DNA of 39,147 nt from the NCBI GenBank assembly GCA_947449895.1, contig CANFSO010000011.1, forward strand, positions 1-39,147. Reading direction: 5' to 3'. The DNA is from Comamonadaceae bacterium. Lineage in GTDB: Bacteria; Pseudomonadota; Gammaproteobacteria; Burkholderiales; Burkholderiaceae_C. The position numbers were made by a program, and so were the translations under genes. The notes under the pieces were generated by a model. It worked only from the letters and a program-made list of their open reading frames with translations. It searched no databases and was not told where the DNA came from. How positions within the stretch are numbered: position 1 is the first letter of the stretch; each line of letters opens with the position of its first letter. This document shows positions 8,994-16,631 of this stretch, one piece after another.

Positions 8994-10331
8994 ATGGACT
9001 TCTCTCCAGTCAGCGTTATCGGCCCCGACATCCATCAGCGGCCCAGCAGCGACAGCCTTTCCCCATCCAACGACAGCGTCGCCCCTGGCGACATCGCCGT
9101 TGGCGTGGTGATCGGTCGGGCCTCTGAATATTTCGACTTTTTTGTTTTCGGTATCGCGTCAGTGTTGGTCTTTCCTGCGGTTTTCTTTCCATTTGTAGAC
9201 AGCCTGCAGGGAACTCTTTACGCTTTTGTCTTGTTTTCCCTGGCCTTTGTGGTTCGCCCACTGGGCACTGTCGCCGGTATGTGGCTGCAACGCCGTTATG
9301 GCCGCAGCGCTAAGCTCAGCCTAGCGCTGCTGTTGCTGGGTTGCGCCACCGCCAGCATGGCCTTGTTGCCGAGCTACCAGGTGCTCGGCGTTGGCGCGAT
9401 TGCCTTGCTGGCGCTGTGCCGAATCGGCCAAGGGCTGGCGCTTGGCGGCTCGTGGGACGGACTGCCTTCGCTGTTGGCCTTGAACGCACCGGAAGACCGG
9501 CGCGGCTGGTACGCCATGCTGGGCCAGCTGGGCGCACCGCTGGGGTTTTTAATCGCTTGCAGCTTGTTTGCCTATCTGTGGGGCAATTTGAGCAGCGCGG
9601 AGTTTCTGGATTGGGGTTGGCGCTACCCTTTCTTTGCCGCCTTCGCGATCAATGTGGTGGCCTTGTTTGCCCGCCTGCGCTTGGTGGTCACGCATGAGTA
9701 CGAGCGCGAGTTGGATGCCAATGAACTGCAACCCTGCAGCCTGCGCGAACTGATTAGCACTCAGAGCAACAATTTGTTGATTGGCGCCTTTGCTGCGCTG
9801 GCCAGTTTTGCCCTTTTTCACATCGTCACGGTGTTTCCGTTGTCTTGGGTGATGTTGTACTCAGAGCAGTTGATTGGCGAGTTCCTCGTTGTCGAGATGG
9901 TTGGCGCGGTGCTGGCCGCCGCCGCCATGCCGCTGTCAGGCCTGCTGGCTGACCGCATCGGACGTCGCAGCACGCTGGGCCTGCTGGCAGTGCTGATTGG
10001 CGTGTTTGGGTTGTTTGCCCCCGTGTTGCTGGGCGGCGGAATACTGGGGCAAGATGCCTTCATCTTGATTGGCTTTGTCCTGCTAGGCTTGTCTTATGGT
10101 CAGGCGGCAGGCGCGGTGACGGCTAACTTCTTGCCTCACTTGCGCTATACCGGCGCGGCGCTAACGACCGATTTGGCATGGCTGATAGGCGCTGCCTTCG
10201 CGCCATTGGTCGCGCTCGGCTTGTCCGCGCGCTTTGGCTTGGTGGCTGTCAGTGTTTATTTGCTTTCTGGTGCTGTTTGCACCTTGCTGGCGCTGCGCGC
10301 CAACCAAACACTGTCGTTGCGCGATCAGTAG
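8994..10331 (+). CDS. MFS transporter, metabolite:H+ symporter type
   Basis: 445 aa major facilitator protein with about 12 membrane segments. The opening ASEYFDFFVFGIASVLVFPAVFFP and the loop RPLGTVAGMWLQRRYGR resemble the metabolite:H+ symporter branch (shikimate, betaine and dicarboxylate carriers). A second loop motif ADRIGRRSTLG follows at the start of the C-terminal half. The substrate cannot be predicted. The ORF track starts at a TTG (8946); the ATG at 8994 gives a more normal N-terminus, though neither has a strong Shine-Dalgarno. It is transcribed divergently from cyoA, and the shared region with the FNR box suggests oxygen-linked expression. Confidence 0.85.
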   Translation: MDFSPVSVIGPDIHQRPSSDSLSPSNDSVAPGDIAVGVVIGRASEYFDFFVFGIASVLVFPAVFFPFVDSLQGTLYAFVLFSLAFVVRPLGTVAGMWLQRRYGRSAKLSLALLLLGCATASMALLPSYQVLGVGAIALLALCRIGQGLALGGSWDGLPSLLALNAPEDRRGWYAMLGQLGAPLGFLIACSLFAYLWGNLSSAEFLDWGWRYPFFAAFAINVVALFARLRLVVTHEYERELDANELQPCSLRELISTQSNNLLIGAFAALASFALFHIVTVFPLSWVMLYSEQLIGEFLVVEMVGAVLAAAAMPLSGLLADRIGRRSTLGLLAVLIGVFGLFAPVLLGGGILGQDAFILIGFVLLGLSYGQAAGAVTANFLPHLRYTGAALTTDLAWLIGAAFAPLVALGLSARFGLVAVSVYLLSGAVCTLLALRANQTLSLRDQ

Positions 10332-10338
10332 CAAGTCT

Positions 10339-10356
10339 AGGCGTGAGTTGCCGCCT
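10339..10356 (+). terminator. Weak hairpin after the MFS gene
   Basis: AGGCG and CGCCT can pair across an 8-nt loop just after the MFS stop, followed by TAATTAAT rather than a clear T run. It could serve as a modest terminator. The same bases reach the end of the tctC remnant on the other strand. Confidence 0.25.
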
Positions 10357-10512
10357 TAATTAATCGCTAGCTTGACCTGCTTGAGAATGTCTGCCCAGTT
10401 ACGAGTCTCGTCCTGTATGAACTTTCAAAATTCTTCAGGGCTGCCTGTCACGGGGTCGACGCCTTGGGCGACCAATCGGTTGTGCACTTTCGGATCAGCC
10501 AGCACTTGGCAC
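10356..10512 (-). pseudogene. 3' remnant of a tctC/Bug receptor gene
   Basis: Read on the minus strand, this encodes the C-terminal end of a Bug receptor: VLADPKVHNRLVAQGVDPVTGSPEEF, then an in-frame TGA, then KFIQDETRNWADILKQVKLAIN and a TAA. The piece before the stop is ORF 10425-10700 of the track; the piece after it is too short for the track. Both parts match the ends of the intact receptors in this window in character. The N-terminal 80 percent of the gene is missing. The remnant is joined in a different frame to a thiolase remnant, so this is a deletion scar. Confidence 0.85.
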
Positions 10513-10871
10513 CAAAGCCTGCGGATTGTGCTGCGCATGGTGTGAGTCTGCCACCTTGATCCATGCGAGTTGCTCTGAGGTGCTGCCGTACTCTTGTACA
10601 TGGCGTTTGGCGCACATGGCGTAGCAGTTGGCATTGGTAATGCCTTAGGGGTACTCTCATTGAAAATCAGGTTGTGATGGGTGATGTCGGGCCCATACAC
10701 GGCGCGTCAGCCGAACAAAAATAACCGTCGATGTCGTCCTTTCTCAAACCCGCATCGTCGAGGGCTCCACGCGTAACTTCAGCATGCAATTGCGCGACCG
10801 AATGGTTTGGCGCTCTGCGCAAGGGGTGTGTAGGCGCCCACCATATAGGCTTGACCATGAATACTCGTCAG
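10508..10871 (-). pseudogene. Decayed SCP-X-like thiolase (acetyl-CoA acetyltransferase family)
   Basis: Fragments of one thiolase can be read in order on the minus strand. The start region reads CTG-TSIHGQAYMVGAY, with CTG where ATG is expected. After a frameshift near 10830 it continues HPLRRAPNHSVAQLHAEVTRGALDDAGLRKDDIDGYFCSADAP to a stop. In another frame comes YAMCAKRHVQEYGSTSEQLAWIKVADSHHAQHNP (10515-10623). In intact homologs the second and third pieces are more than 100 codons apart, so an internal deletion is likely. The third piece then runs into the tctC remnant. The gene lies 113 nt downstream of the acyl-CoA ligase on the same strand and was probably its operon partner. Confidence 0.85.
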
Positions 10872-10984
10872 CTTGCTTTGCGCCAGGACTGGCCCGCTGG
10901 GGCCGTAACAATGGGATAAATTTTCATAGGAGATTTTTATAGGGTGGATGGCCGCATGTGGAATATGGAATTCAGGGGTCAAAA

Positions 10985-12544
10985 TTAGGCGTATTTTCGC
11001 GACAATTTTGGATAGGAGCCGTCTATGAATTCATGTGTCGCAAGAATCAGTTCGCAGAGATGTCGCCGATTGATTTTTCCCTGTGGGTTACGCGGCAGAC
11101 TTTCGACACGCAAATAAGCACGCGGATGCTTATGACGCGAGAGCACGCTAACGCGTTCAGCGGCCTCGACCTCCCATCCGTCGCCTGCATTTTCGGCGAC
11201 TGCGACAATTATTTCCCCCCAATAGTCAGATGGGATGGAGGTGACACAGACTGCGCCGCATTTGTGAATTCCCGTCAGCAGAGCCTCGATCTCGTCGGGG
11301 TTGACGCGATAACCACCGGTCTTGATCACATCGGCGATCCGACCTGTTAGCCACAACCTTCCGCGTGAATCCAGACGACCCAAGTCGCCCGTTTGATGCC
11401 AGCCATCGGGCTCATGCGGCTTGAAGCTTCCAGCCTCTATCAATCCGACAGACATCTGAGGCGCACGCAACCAGACCTCACCGGGTGTGTCTGCGCCGCC
11501 ATCTACGTCGGCCTCGCCATGTATGCGGATCTCGACCCCTGGCGCTGGCCAGCCGACACAGGTTCCCGCCGTTCTTTCTTCGAGCGTGAAGTGAGCGTGG
11601 GTGTCATCAGGGCCTAGAGTGGTAATTGGATTGATGCATTCGGTTTTACCAAAGGTGACCCGCACGACCGGCCCGAAGATCGCGCAGGCTTTTTCGTAGA
11701 GCGCCGCCGTGAGCGGTGCCGTTCCCGTGAACACGCAGCGAACACCTGAAAAACGTTCGTTGCCGCATGCTGCGGCGATCTTGGCAAGAACCGTCGGAGG
11801 TGCAAACACGGCGTCAATGCTGCCTGAGCGCAACAGCACCAGCACGCGATCCGTATCGACGCCGTTCAAGAGGATGACTTCGCCGCCAAAGTCACACCAT
11901 GCGAAGGTGAGCAAAGCAGCTCCGTGCGAAAACGGCGTCATCATGAGGATGCGTGAGCCCGGACAGGGTGTGAAGGGCAGACTTGCCTTCAGCATTTGTT
12001 CACCAGTCCACCTTCGACCATGTGTATAAACCGCGCCTTTGGGTCTGCCGGTGGTCCCCGATGAGAACATGATGCGGCCTCGGGCCTCGGTCGGCACCGG
12101 CGGCAATGTCGTGCCTGGATCAAGGTCGGTGAACGCCTCGACCGTCAGTGGCTCTAGGTTGATGGCACGCAGTTCGTTAGCGCGCGCGTCAAGCGAGACG
12201 ACGATCCGGAATTCAGCAAGTCCGGCGCTCCAGCCGATTTCGTCGGTGGTGTAGCCCCAGTTCAGTGGCGCTTCTGCTGCCCCGGTCAGTTTGATGCCGT
12301 AGCAGGCCCAAACTGCTGCAAGGCCGTTGGGAAGGAGCGTTCCGACACATTGCCCGGGCCCGACGCCAGCCGCCATCAACCGGGCCGCCAAGGCGTGGGC
12401 GCGACTGCAGAGCTCGTTGTACGACAGCTGCTCGCAGCCGTTCGTCACCGCCGTCGTGTCGCCGAAGCGTGCGGCAAGAACGCGCAAGTCAGAGGACCAC
12501 GGGACGCCGGTTGCCCGCGTATGAATGGCTTCAGCAGACATCAT
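10985..12544 (-). CDS. Class I adenylate-forming acyl-CoA ligase
   Basis: About 519 aa AMP-dependent synthetase that would activate a carboxylic acid to its CoA thioester using ATP. Seen: phosphate-loop IMFSSGTTGRPKGAVYTH, the A5 motif as FGKTE (usual YGxTE), the A7 motif HQTGDLGRLDSRG, the hinge GRIADVIKTGGYRVNPDEIE, and the catalytic Lys in NPQGKINRR near the end. The track ORF begins at 12655, but that would overlap tctC by 43 nt. The ATG pair at 12544/12541 leaves a 68-nt gap and keeps the whole domain; the start is uncertain. Likely substrates are aliphatic, alicyclic or aromatic acids; I cannot choose. It follows the GntR gene and the receptor on the same strand and precedes the thiolase remnant. 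Confidence 0.85.
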   Translation of the reverse strand: MMSAEAIHTRATGVPWSSDLRVLAARFGDTTAVTNGCEQLSYNELCSRAHALAARLMAAGVGPGQCVGTLLPNGLAAVWACYGIKLTGAAEAPLNWGYTTDEIGWSAGLAEFRIVVSLDARANELRAINLEPLTVEAFTDLDPGTTLPPVPTEARGRIMFSSGTTGRPKGAVYTHGRRWTGEQMLKASLPFTPCPGSRILMMTPFSHGAALLTFAWCDFGGEVILLNGVDTDRVLVLLRSGSIDAVFAPPTVLAKIAAACGNERFSGVRCVFTGTAPLTAALYEKACAIFGPVVRVTFGKTECINPITTLGPDDTHAHFTLEERTAGTCVGWPAPGVEIRIHGEADVDGGADTPGEVWLRAPQMSVGLIEAGSFKPHEPDGWHQTGDLGRLDSRGRLWLTGRIADVIKTGGYRVNPDEIEALLTGIHKCGAVCVTSIPSDYWGEIIVAVAENAGDGWEVEAAERVSVLSRHKHPRAYLRVESLPRNPQGKINRRHLCELILATHEFIDGSYPKLSRKYA

Positions 12545-12612
12545 GAAATCGTATGGCCATGGTTCATTCGGATCCGTTGTGTAAGGCCTGGTCGCCGTTG
12601 GGGTGACGTTGG

Positions 12613-13575
12613 TCAGTCGACGCGGGCACCCGATGCCTTGACGGCGATCGCCCATTTTTCCAACTCGCTCTTGAAGTAAGCCGCAGTCTGTTCGGGCGTG
12701 TACTCGAGCGCTTCAGCCCCCATCCCAATCAAGCGCTCCCTTGTCGCCGGCTTCGCGAGCGCCGCATTGAGTTCAGCGTTCATTTTTTGAATAATCGGCT
12801 TGGGTGTGCCCGCTGGTGCTAAGAACGCAGCCCAAGCGAGCGCGCTGAAACCGGGCAAACCAGCCTCGGCCACCGTGGGTACTTCTGTCAGTGGCTGTGA
12901 GCGGCGCGGACTGCCGACCGCAAGGACCTTGAGCTTGCCGCTCTTGATGTGCGGAAGGACGGCCGGACCAGACTCAAACATCATGCTGATTTCGCCGCTG
13001 ATAAGCCCGATCAAGGCTGCTGAGGCGCCTTTGTAAGGCACATGTGTCATTTGCAAGCCAGCTGATGTTTTGAACAATTCCATCGTCAGGTGGTTGGTAA
13101 GTCCGATACCGCCGGAGCCAAAATTGAGCTTGCCTGGGTTTTGCTTGACATAGGCAATCAGCTCCTTGAGGTTGTTGGCAGGGATATCCTTGTTGATCAC
13201 AAGGAACTGCGGCACCGCCACCATCATGCCGATGGGTTCGAAGTCCTTCAGCGTGTCATAGGGCAGCTTCGAATAAAGCGACGGGTTGATGGCCAGAGGC
13301 CCGCTGGCCGCCATGAGCAAGGTGTAGCCATCGGGCACAGCGTTCTTTCCTAGCTCGGTGCCAATGATGGCGCCAGCGCCGGCCTTGTTGTCAACAAAGA
13401 AACTCTGGCCCAGTGACTCGGTGAATTGCTGCGCCAGTATGCGCGCCATGATGTCGGTGGTTTGCCCTGCTGGGTAAGGCACGATGATGCGCACCGGCCG
13501 GTTCGGATAGGCGCTTTGCGCAAGGGTCAAGCTCGACATCAGGCAAATGAGAATCGACGCGAAGATTTTTTTCAT
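12613..13575 (-). CDS. Bug/TctC-type periplasmic solute receptor
   Basis: 320 aa periplasmic binding protein of the Bug (Bordetella uptake gene)/TctC family. Signal peptide MKKIFASILICLMSSLTLAQSA, then the family start YPNRPVRIIVPYPAGQTTDIMAR. Further family marks are NKAGAGAIIGTE, DGYTLLM, SKLPYDTLKDFEPI, FGSGGIG, HVPYKGASAA and APAGTPKPIIQKMN. These proteins bind small organic acids or amides through backbone contacts, so the ligand cannot be read from sequence. It lies between the GntR regulator (39 nt upstream) and the acyl-CoA ligase, so its ligand is probably the acid activated by that ligase. No tctA or tctB is nearby. Confidence 0.93.
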   Translation of the reverse strand: MKKIFASILICLMSSLTLAQSAYPNRPVRIIVPYPAGQTTDIMARILAQQFTESLGQSFFVDNKAGAGAIIGTELGKNAVPDGYTLLMAASGPLAINPSLYSKLPYDTLKDFEPIGMMVAVPQFLVINKDIPANNLKELIAYVKQNPGKLNFGSGGIGLTNHLTMELFKTSAGLQMTHVPYKGASAALIGLISGEISMMFESGPAVLPHIKSGKLKVLAVGSPRRSQPLTEVPTVAEAGLPGFSALAWAAFLAPAGTPKPIIQKMNAELNAALAKPATRERLIGMGAEALEYTPEQTAAYFKSELEKWAIAVKASGARVD

Positions 13576-13614
13576 GGTGTGTCTCGGTGATTGTTTGAAG
13601 TGAACGTGAGAGGC

Positions 13615-14418
13615 TTAGTTGAAGGTCTCTGCTGAGTCCTTGTTCCAAGAAGTGACTAGCTGGAAGCGGTCTGCGATATACAGGTTGGCCGACGCACTCA
13701 GCAGACGGCCGTTGCGGTCGAAGTAACAGCGCAGCATGCGAAGTGCCGGGCTGCCGGGTTTAAGTTGCAGTAGTCCTGCCGCCTCGCTGGGCATCAAGGT
13801 GGCTTCAATGTGCTGCAACACAGACGCCACTTCTTCACCGTAAAGCTGATTGAGCAGGGCGTAAATGCTGGGGTGGTCACCGTGCAGGTGGTTCTGGATG
13901 TCGGCGAATTCTGGGCGCAGGTAAACCTTGGTGAATGAGATGGGCGCATCCTGGCCCACTAAGTGCCGCTTGGTGTGCAGCTCAAGCCACTCCGAGCCGA
14001 CCTCGCAGCGCAGGTCTTGGGCCAGTTGTGCGTCGGCCGTGACGCGGGCTTGACCCAGCACTTCAAGGCGTGTGGTGTTGGTGTATTTCATCAACGCTTC
14101 GAGGGAGCCCAGCGCGGCGACATAGGGTGCAGCTGGTTGGCTGGCCATCACGATGGTGCCAATGCTGGGGCGACGCGAAATAAGGCCGCTGTCGACCAAT
14201 TTGCGCGTAGCTTCGCGAACCGTGTGGCGGCTGACACCAAACGTTTTACCCAATTGGTCTTCGGTCGGCAGCAGACTGCCCACCGGGTATTTACCGCTTT
14301 TGATATCTCGCAGCAGGCACTCGTGTAGCCAGACATAGCGCGGCGTTGGTGGCGCAACGGTTGTGCGCACGGCGCGGCCAGTTTGCGACAGAGATGCGTT
14401 TAATTTGGATGTTTTCAT
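13615..14418 (-). CDS. GntR family regulator, HutC/UTRA subfamily
   Basis: 267 aa transcription factor. The N-terminal winged helix covers about 30-92 (PVGSLLPTEDQLGKTFGVSRHTVREATRKLVDSGLISRRPSIGTIV). A UTRA effector-binding domain follows (about 105-260, with the typical late segment SLRCYFDRNGRLLSAS-like: LRMLRCYFDRNGRLLSASANLYIADRF). UTRA domains sense small metabolites, often the substrate of the neighbouring pathway. The ATG at 14418 is preferred to the GTG at 14424. It stands at the head of the minus-strand genes and is divergent from the CoA-transferase operon. Two repeats of TTTRTACGGACA in the shared gap are candidate operators. Confidence 0.9.
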   Translation of the reverse strand: MKTSKLNASLSQTGRAVRTTVAPPTPRYVWLHECLLRDIKSGKYPVGSLLPTEDQLGKTFGVSRHTVREATRKLVDSGLISRRPSIGTIVMASQPAAPYVAALGSLEALMKYTNTTRLEVLGQARVTADAQLAQDLRCEVGSEWLELHTKRHLVGQDAPISFTKVYLRPEFADIQNHLHGDHPSIYALLNQLYGEEVASVLQHIEATLMPSEAAGLLQLKPGSPALRMLRCYFDRNGRLLSASANLYIADRFQLVTSWNKDSAETFN

Positions 14419-14432
14419 TTGCACTTTTTAGC

Positions 14433-14444
14433 TTTATACGGACA
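14433..14444. promoter_or_regulatory. Candidate GntR operator, copy 1
   Basis: TTTATACGGACA, within the wider imperfect palindrome CTTTATACGGACAAAG, lies 14 nt upstream of the gntR ATG. It matches the second copy 35 nt away at 11 of 12 positions. Position and repetition suggest autoregulation by the adjacent GntR protein. Confidence 0.5.
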
Positions 14445-14467
14445 AAGATTTCGCTTGCCTATGCTCG

Positions 14468-14479
14468 TTTGTACGGACA
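14468..14479. promoter_or_regulatory. Candidate GntR operator, copy 2
   Basis: TTTGTACGGACA, containing the small dyad TGT-ACGG-ACA, is 79 nt upstream of the divergent CoA-transferase ATG. Same orientation as copy 1 and 35 bp from it, so both promoters could be controlled together. Confidence 0.5.
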
Positions 14480-14558
14480 TTGAAAAATTGATTCCATGCG
14501 ACCATGAAACACCTTTCCCTGACGCTTTGAAGACGACCTCCGCACTCGATGAATCCCT

Positions 14559-15755
14559 ATGTCTGACACCCTCCCGCCTGACGCCGCCCGCACGGGCCCC
14601 TTTGCCGGTCTCGTCGTGGTGGAGCTCGGGCACAGTGTGGCGGCTCCCTTTGCCGGCCAAATTTTCAGCGAGCTTGGCGCGCAGGTCATCAAGATAGAAA
14701 AGGCCGACGGCGACGATGCGCGCAAATGGGGGCCACCATTTTGGGAAGGTGCCTCGGCATTTTTTCAGGCGCTCAACCGCAACAAACAGTCTGTCGTTTG
14801 CGAGCTTCGCGATCCTGCGCAACTGGCCGCACTCAAGCAATTGATTTGCGACCGGGCCGACATCGTGATCCAGAACCTGCGGCCTGGCCATGTCGACAAA
14901 CTCGGTCTTGATGGCCCCGGGTTGCTGGCGCTCAAGCCGTCCCTGATTTACTGCAACCTCGGCGCATTCGGGCGGACGGGCCCCTTGAAGGACCGGCCCG
15001 GCTACGACCCTTTGATGCAGGCCTTTGGCGGCATCATGAGTACAACGGGTGAACCGGGGCGGCCTTCAGTGCGGGTCGGCGCCTCAATCGTCGACATGGG
15101 TACCGGCATGTGGTCTGTCATCGGCATTCTGACCGCACTGCACGAGCGCCACACAACCGGGCGGGGAAGGGTGGTCGATGTGTCCCTTTTCGAGACCGCC
15201 AGTTGCTGGGTGTCATTGCTGGCTGCACAATTTCTGGCCTCGGGTCAATTGGCGGGCAAGCAGGGTTCCGGTGCGCCCGGTATCGTGCCCTACAAAGGCT
15301 ACTTAACACGCGACGGCGAAATCGTTGTGGCCGCGGGGAGTGACGGCTTGTTTCGCAGCCTAGCCGGTGCGTTAGACCGACCGGAGTGGCTGGCAGATGC
15401 CCGCTTCACGGACAACCCCAGCCGGGTGGCGCATCAAGTAGAGCTTTACGCTATGTTGGACGCCATCATGGCGCAGCAAACCACCGCGCACTGGATTGAG
15501 CGCCTAGAGGCCGTGGGCGTGCCGTGCTCGCCAGTCAACGACTTGGCCCAGATGCTCGTGCACCCTCAGACCAGCGCGCTTGGTTTAGTCCAGTCTGTGC
15601 CCGGCACCGGCATGCAGTTTGTTGGACTACCACTTAGTTTTGACGGCAAGCGTCCCCAGCCTGTTTCTGCGCCGCCCAGGCTTGGCGAGCACAACGCATT
15701 GCTTGGTTTTCCGGCGTTCATTTCTGATCCCCTTTCTGTACGGAGCGACACATGA
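14559..15755 (+). CDS. CaiB/BaiF family (class III) CoA-transferase
   Basis: 398 aa CoA-transferase that would move CoA between carboxylic acids, typically activating a substrate at the expense of succinyl-CoA or another acyl-CoA. Seen: N-terminal GLVVVELGHSVAAPFAGQIFSELGAQVIKIE, the NRNKQSVV loop, QNLRPGHVDKLGL, and the expected catalytic Asp179 in VGASIVDMGTG. C-terminal GLVQSVPGTG-GMQFVGLPLSF-type ending and PPRLGEHN close the family fold. First gene of a plus-strand operon; the hydratase start overlaps its stop (ATGA). There is also an AMP-ligase across the divergent promoter, so two activation routes sit in one island. Confidence 0.92.
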   Translation: MSDTLPPDAARTGPFAGLVVVELGHSVAAPFAGQIFSELGAQVIKIEKADGDDARKWGPPFWEGASAFFQALNRNKQSVVCELRDPAQLAALKQLICDRADIVIQNLRPGHVDKLGLDGPGLLALKPSLIYCNLGAFGRTGPLKDRPGYDPLMQAFGGIMSTTGEPGRPSVRVGASIVDMGTGMWSVIGILTALHERHTTGRGRVVDVSLFETASCWVSLLAAQFLASGQLAGKQGSGAPGIVPYKGYLTRDGEIVVAAGSDGLFRSLAGALDRPEWLADARFTDNPSRVAHQVELYAMLDAIMAQQTTAHWIERLEAVGVPCSPVNDLAQMLVHPQTSALGLVQSVPGTGMQFVGLPLSFDGKRPQPVSAPPRLGEHNALLGFPAFISDPLSVRSDT

Positions 15756-16552
15756 CACCCATCCCCGCGTATGAAACCGTGGCTATTGACATGGTTGGCG
15801 CCCATGTGCTGAAAGTCACCCTGAATCGGCCACAGGTCGGCAATGCACTCAACACGCAAATGGGCCGTGACCTACTGGACTTGTGGACCCGGCTGACGGA
15901 AGACGCTGGTGATATTCGCTGCGTGGTGCTGACGGGCGCTGGCGACAAAATATTTTGCGCGGGCGGTGACCTCAAGGAACGTAACGGCATGACCCGTGAG
16001 GTCTGGCGGCGTCAGCACGAGCTGTTCGAGCGTCAGTACTGGACGTTGGCCGACCTGCCGACACCCGTGATTTCAGCCGTCAATGGCCACGCCTATGCGG
16101 GTGGTCTAGAGATGGCTCTCTGCTGCGATTTCATCTACGCCAGCAGTGCCGCGCGTTTTGCGCTGACCGAAGTCACTCTGGGGATCATGCCGGGCGCTGG
16201 TGGCACGCAAAATCTGCCGCGCGCCATTGGCGAGCGCCGTGCCAAAGAAATCATCATGACTGGCCGGCCTTTTGATGCTGCACAGGCCTTGGACTGGGGA
16301 CTGATCAACCAGGTGCATGCACCGGGCGACGTGTTGGCCCGGGCGCTTGAAACTGCCGAAGTGATCGCCAGCAACGCGCCGCTGTCGGTACGTCAAGTCA
16401 AGAAGTCTATCCGCTATGGCGGACAAATGGAGTTGCGCACGGCTTACCGCTTTGAGGTCGAGGCCTACAACCACTTGGTCGACACTGAAGACCGAATGGA
16501 AGGCGTCAAAGCCTTCAACGAAAAACGCAAGCCGGTTTTCAAGGGTCGTTAA
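15752..16552 (+). CDS. Enoyl-CoA hydratase/isomerase (crotonase fold)
   Basis: 266 aa cytoplasmic crotonase. Both acidic residues needed for hydration are present: Glu120 in HAYAGGLEMALCCDF and Glu140 in ALTEVTLGIMPGAGGTQNLPR. The oxyanion-hole loop IFCAGGDLKERN is also intact. It is therefore expected to hydrate a 2-enoyl-CoA to the 3-hydroxyacyl-CoA. Translationally coupled to the CoA-transferase by a 4-nt overlap and followed by the acyl-CoA dehydrogenase, whose product would be its substrate. Confidence 0.92.
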   Translation: MTPIPAYETVAIDMVGAHVLKVTLNRPQVGNALNTQMGRDLLDLWTRLTEDAGDIRCVVLTGAGDKIFCAGGDLKERNGMTREVWRRQHELFERQYWTLADLPTPVISAVNGHAYAGGLEMALCCDFIYASSAARFALTEVTLGIMPGAGGTQNLPRAIGERRAKEIIMTGRPFDAAQALDWGLINQVHAPGDVLARALETAEVIASNAPLSVRQVKKSIRYGGQMELRTAYRFEVEAYNHLVDTEDRMEGVKAFNEKRKPVFKGR

Positions 16553-16631
16553 GACGCTACCTCGTTTCATGCCGACCCACGATAAGCTGACCCGGGTCGT
16601 CGGATTTTATTGATCAATGATGGAGTGAGCC

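Noticed and set aside
10425-10700. Minus-strand ORF of 91 aa taken as a small gene
   Set aside because: It is a chance reading across two remnants: an out-of-frame thiolase segment followed by an in-frame tctC tail. Described as pseudogenes instead.
10958-11350. Plus-strand ORF of 130 aa near the ligase end
   Set aside because: Antisense to conserved ligase motifs (hinge and catalytic Lys region); no recognisable domain.
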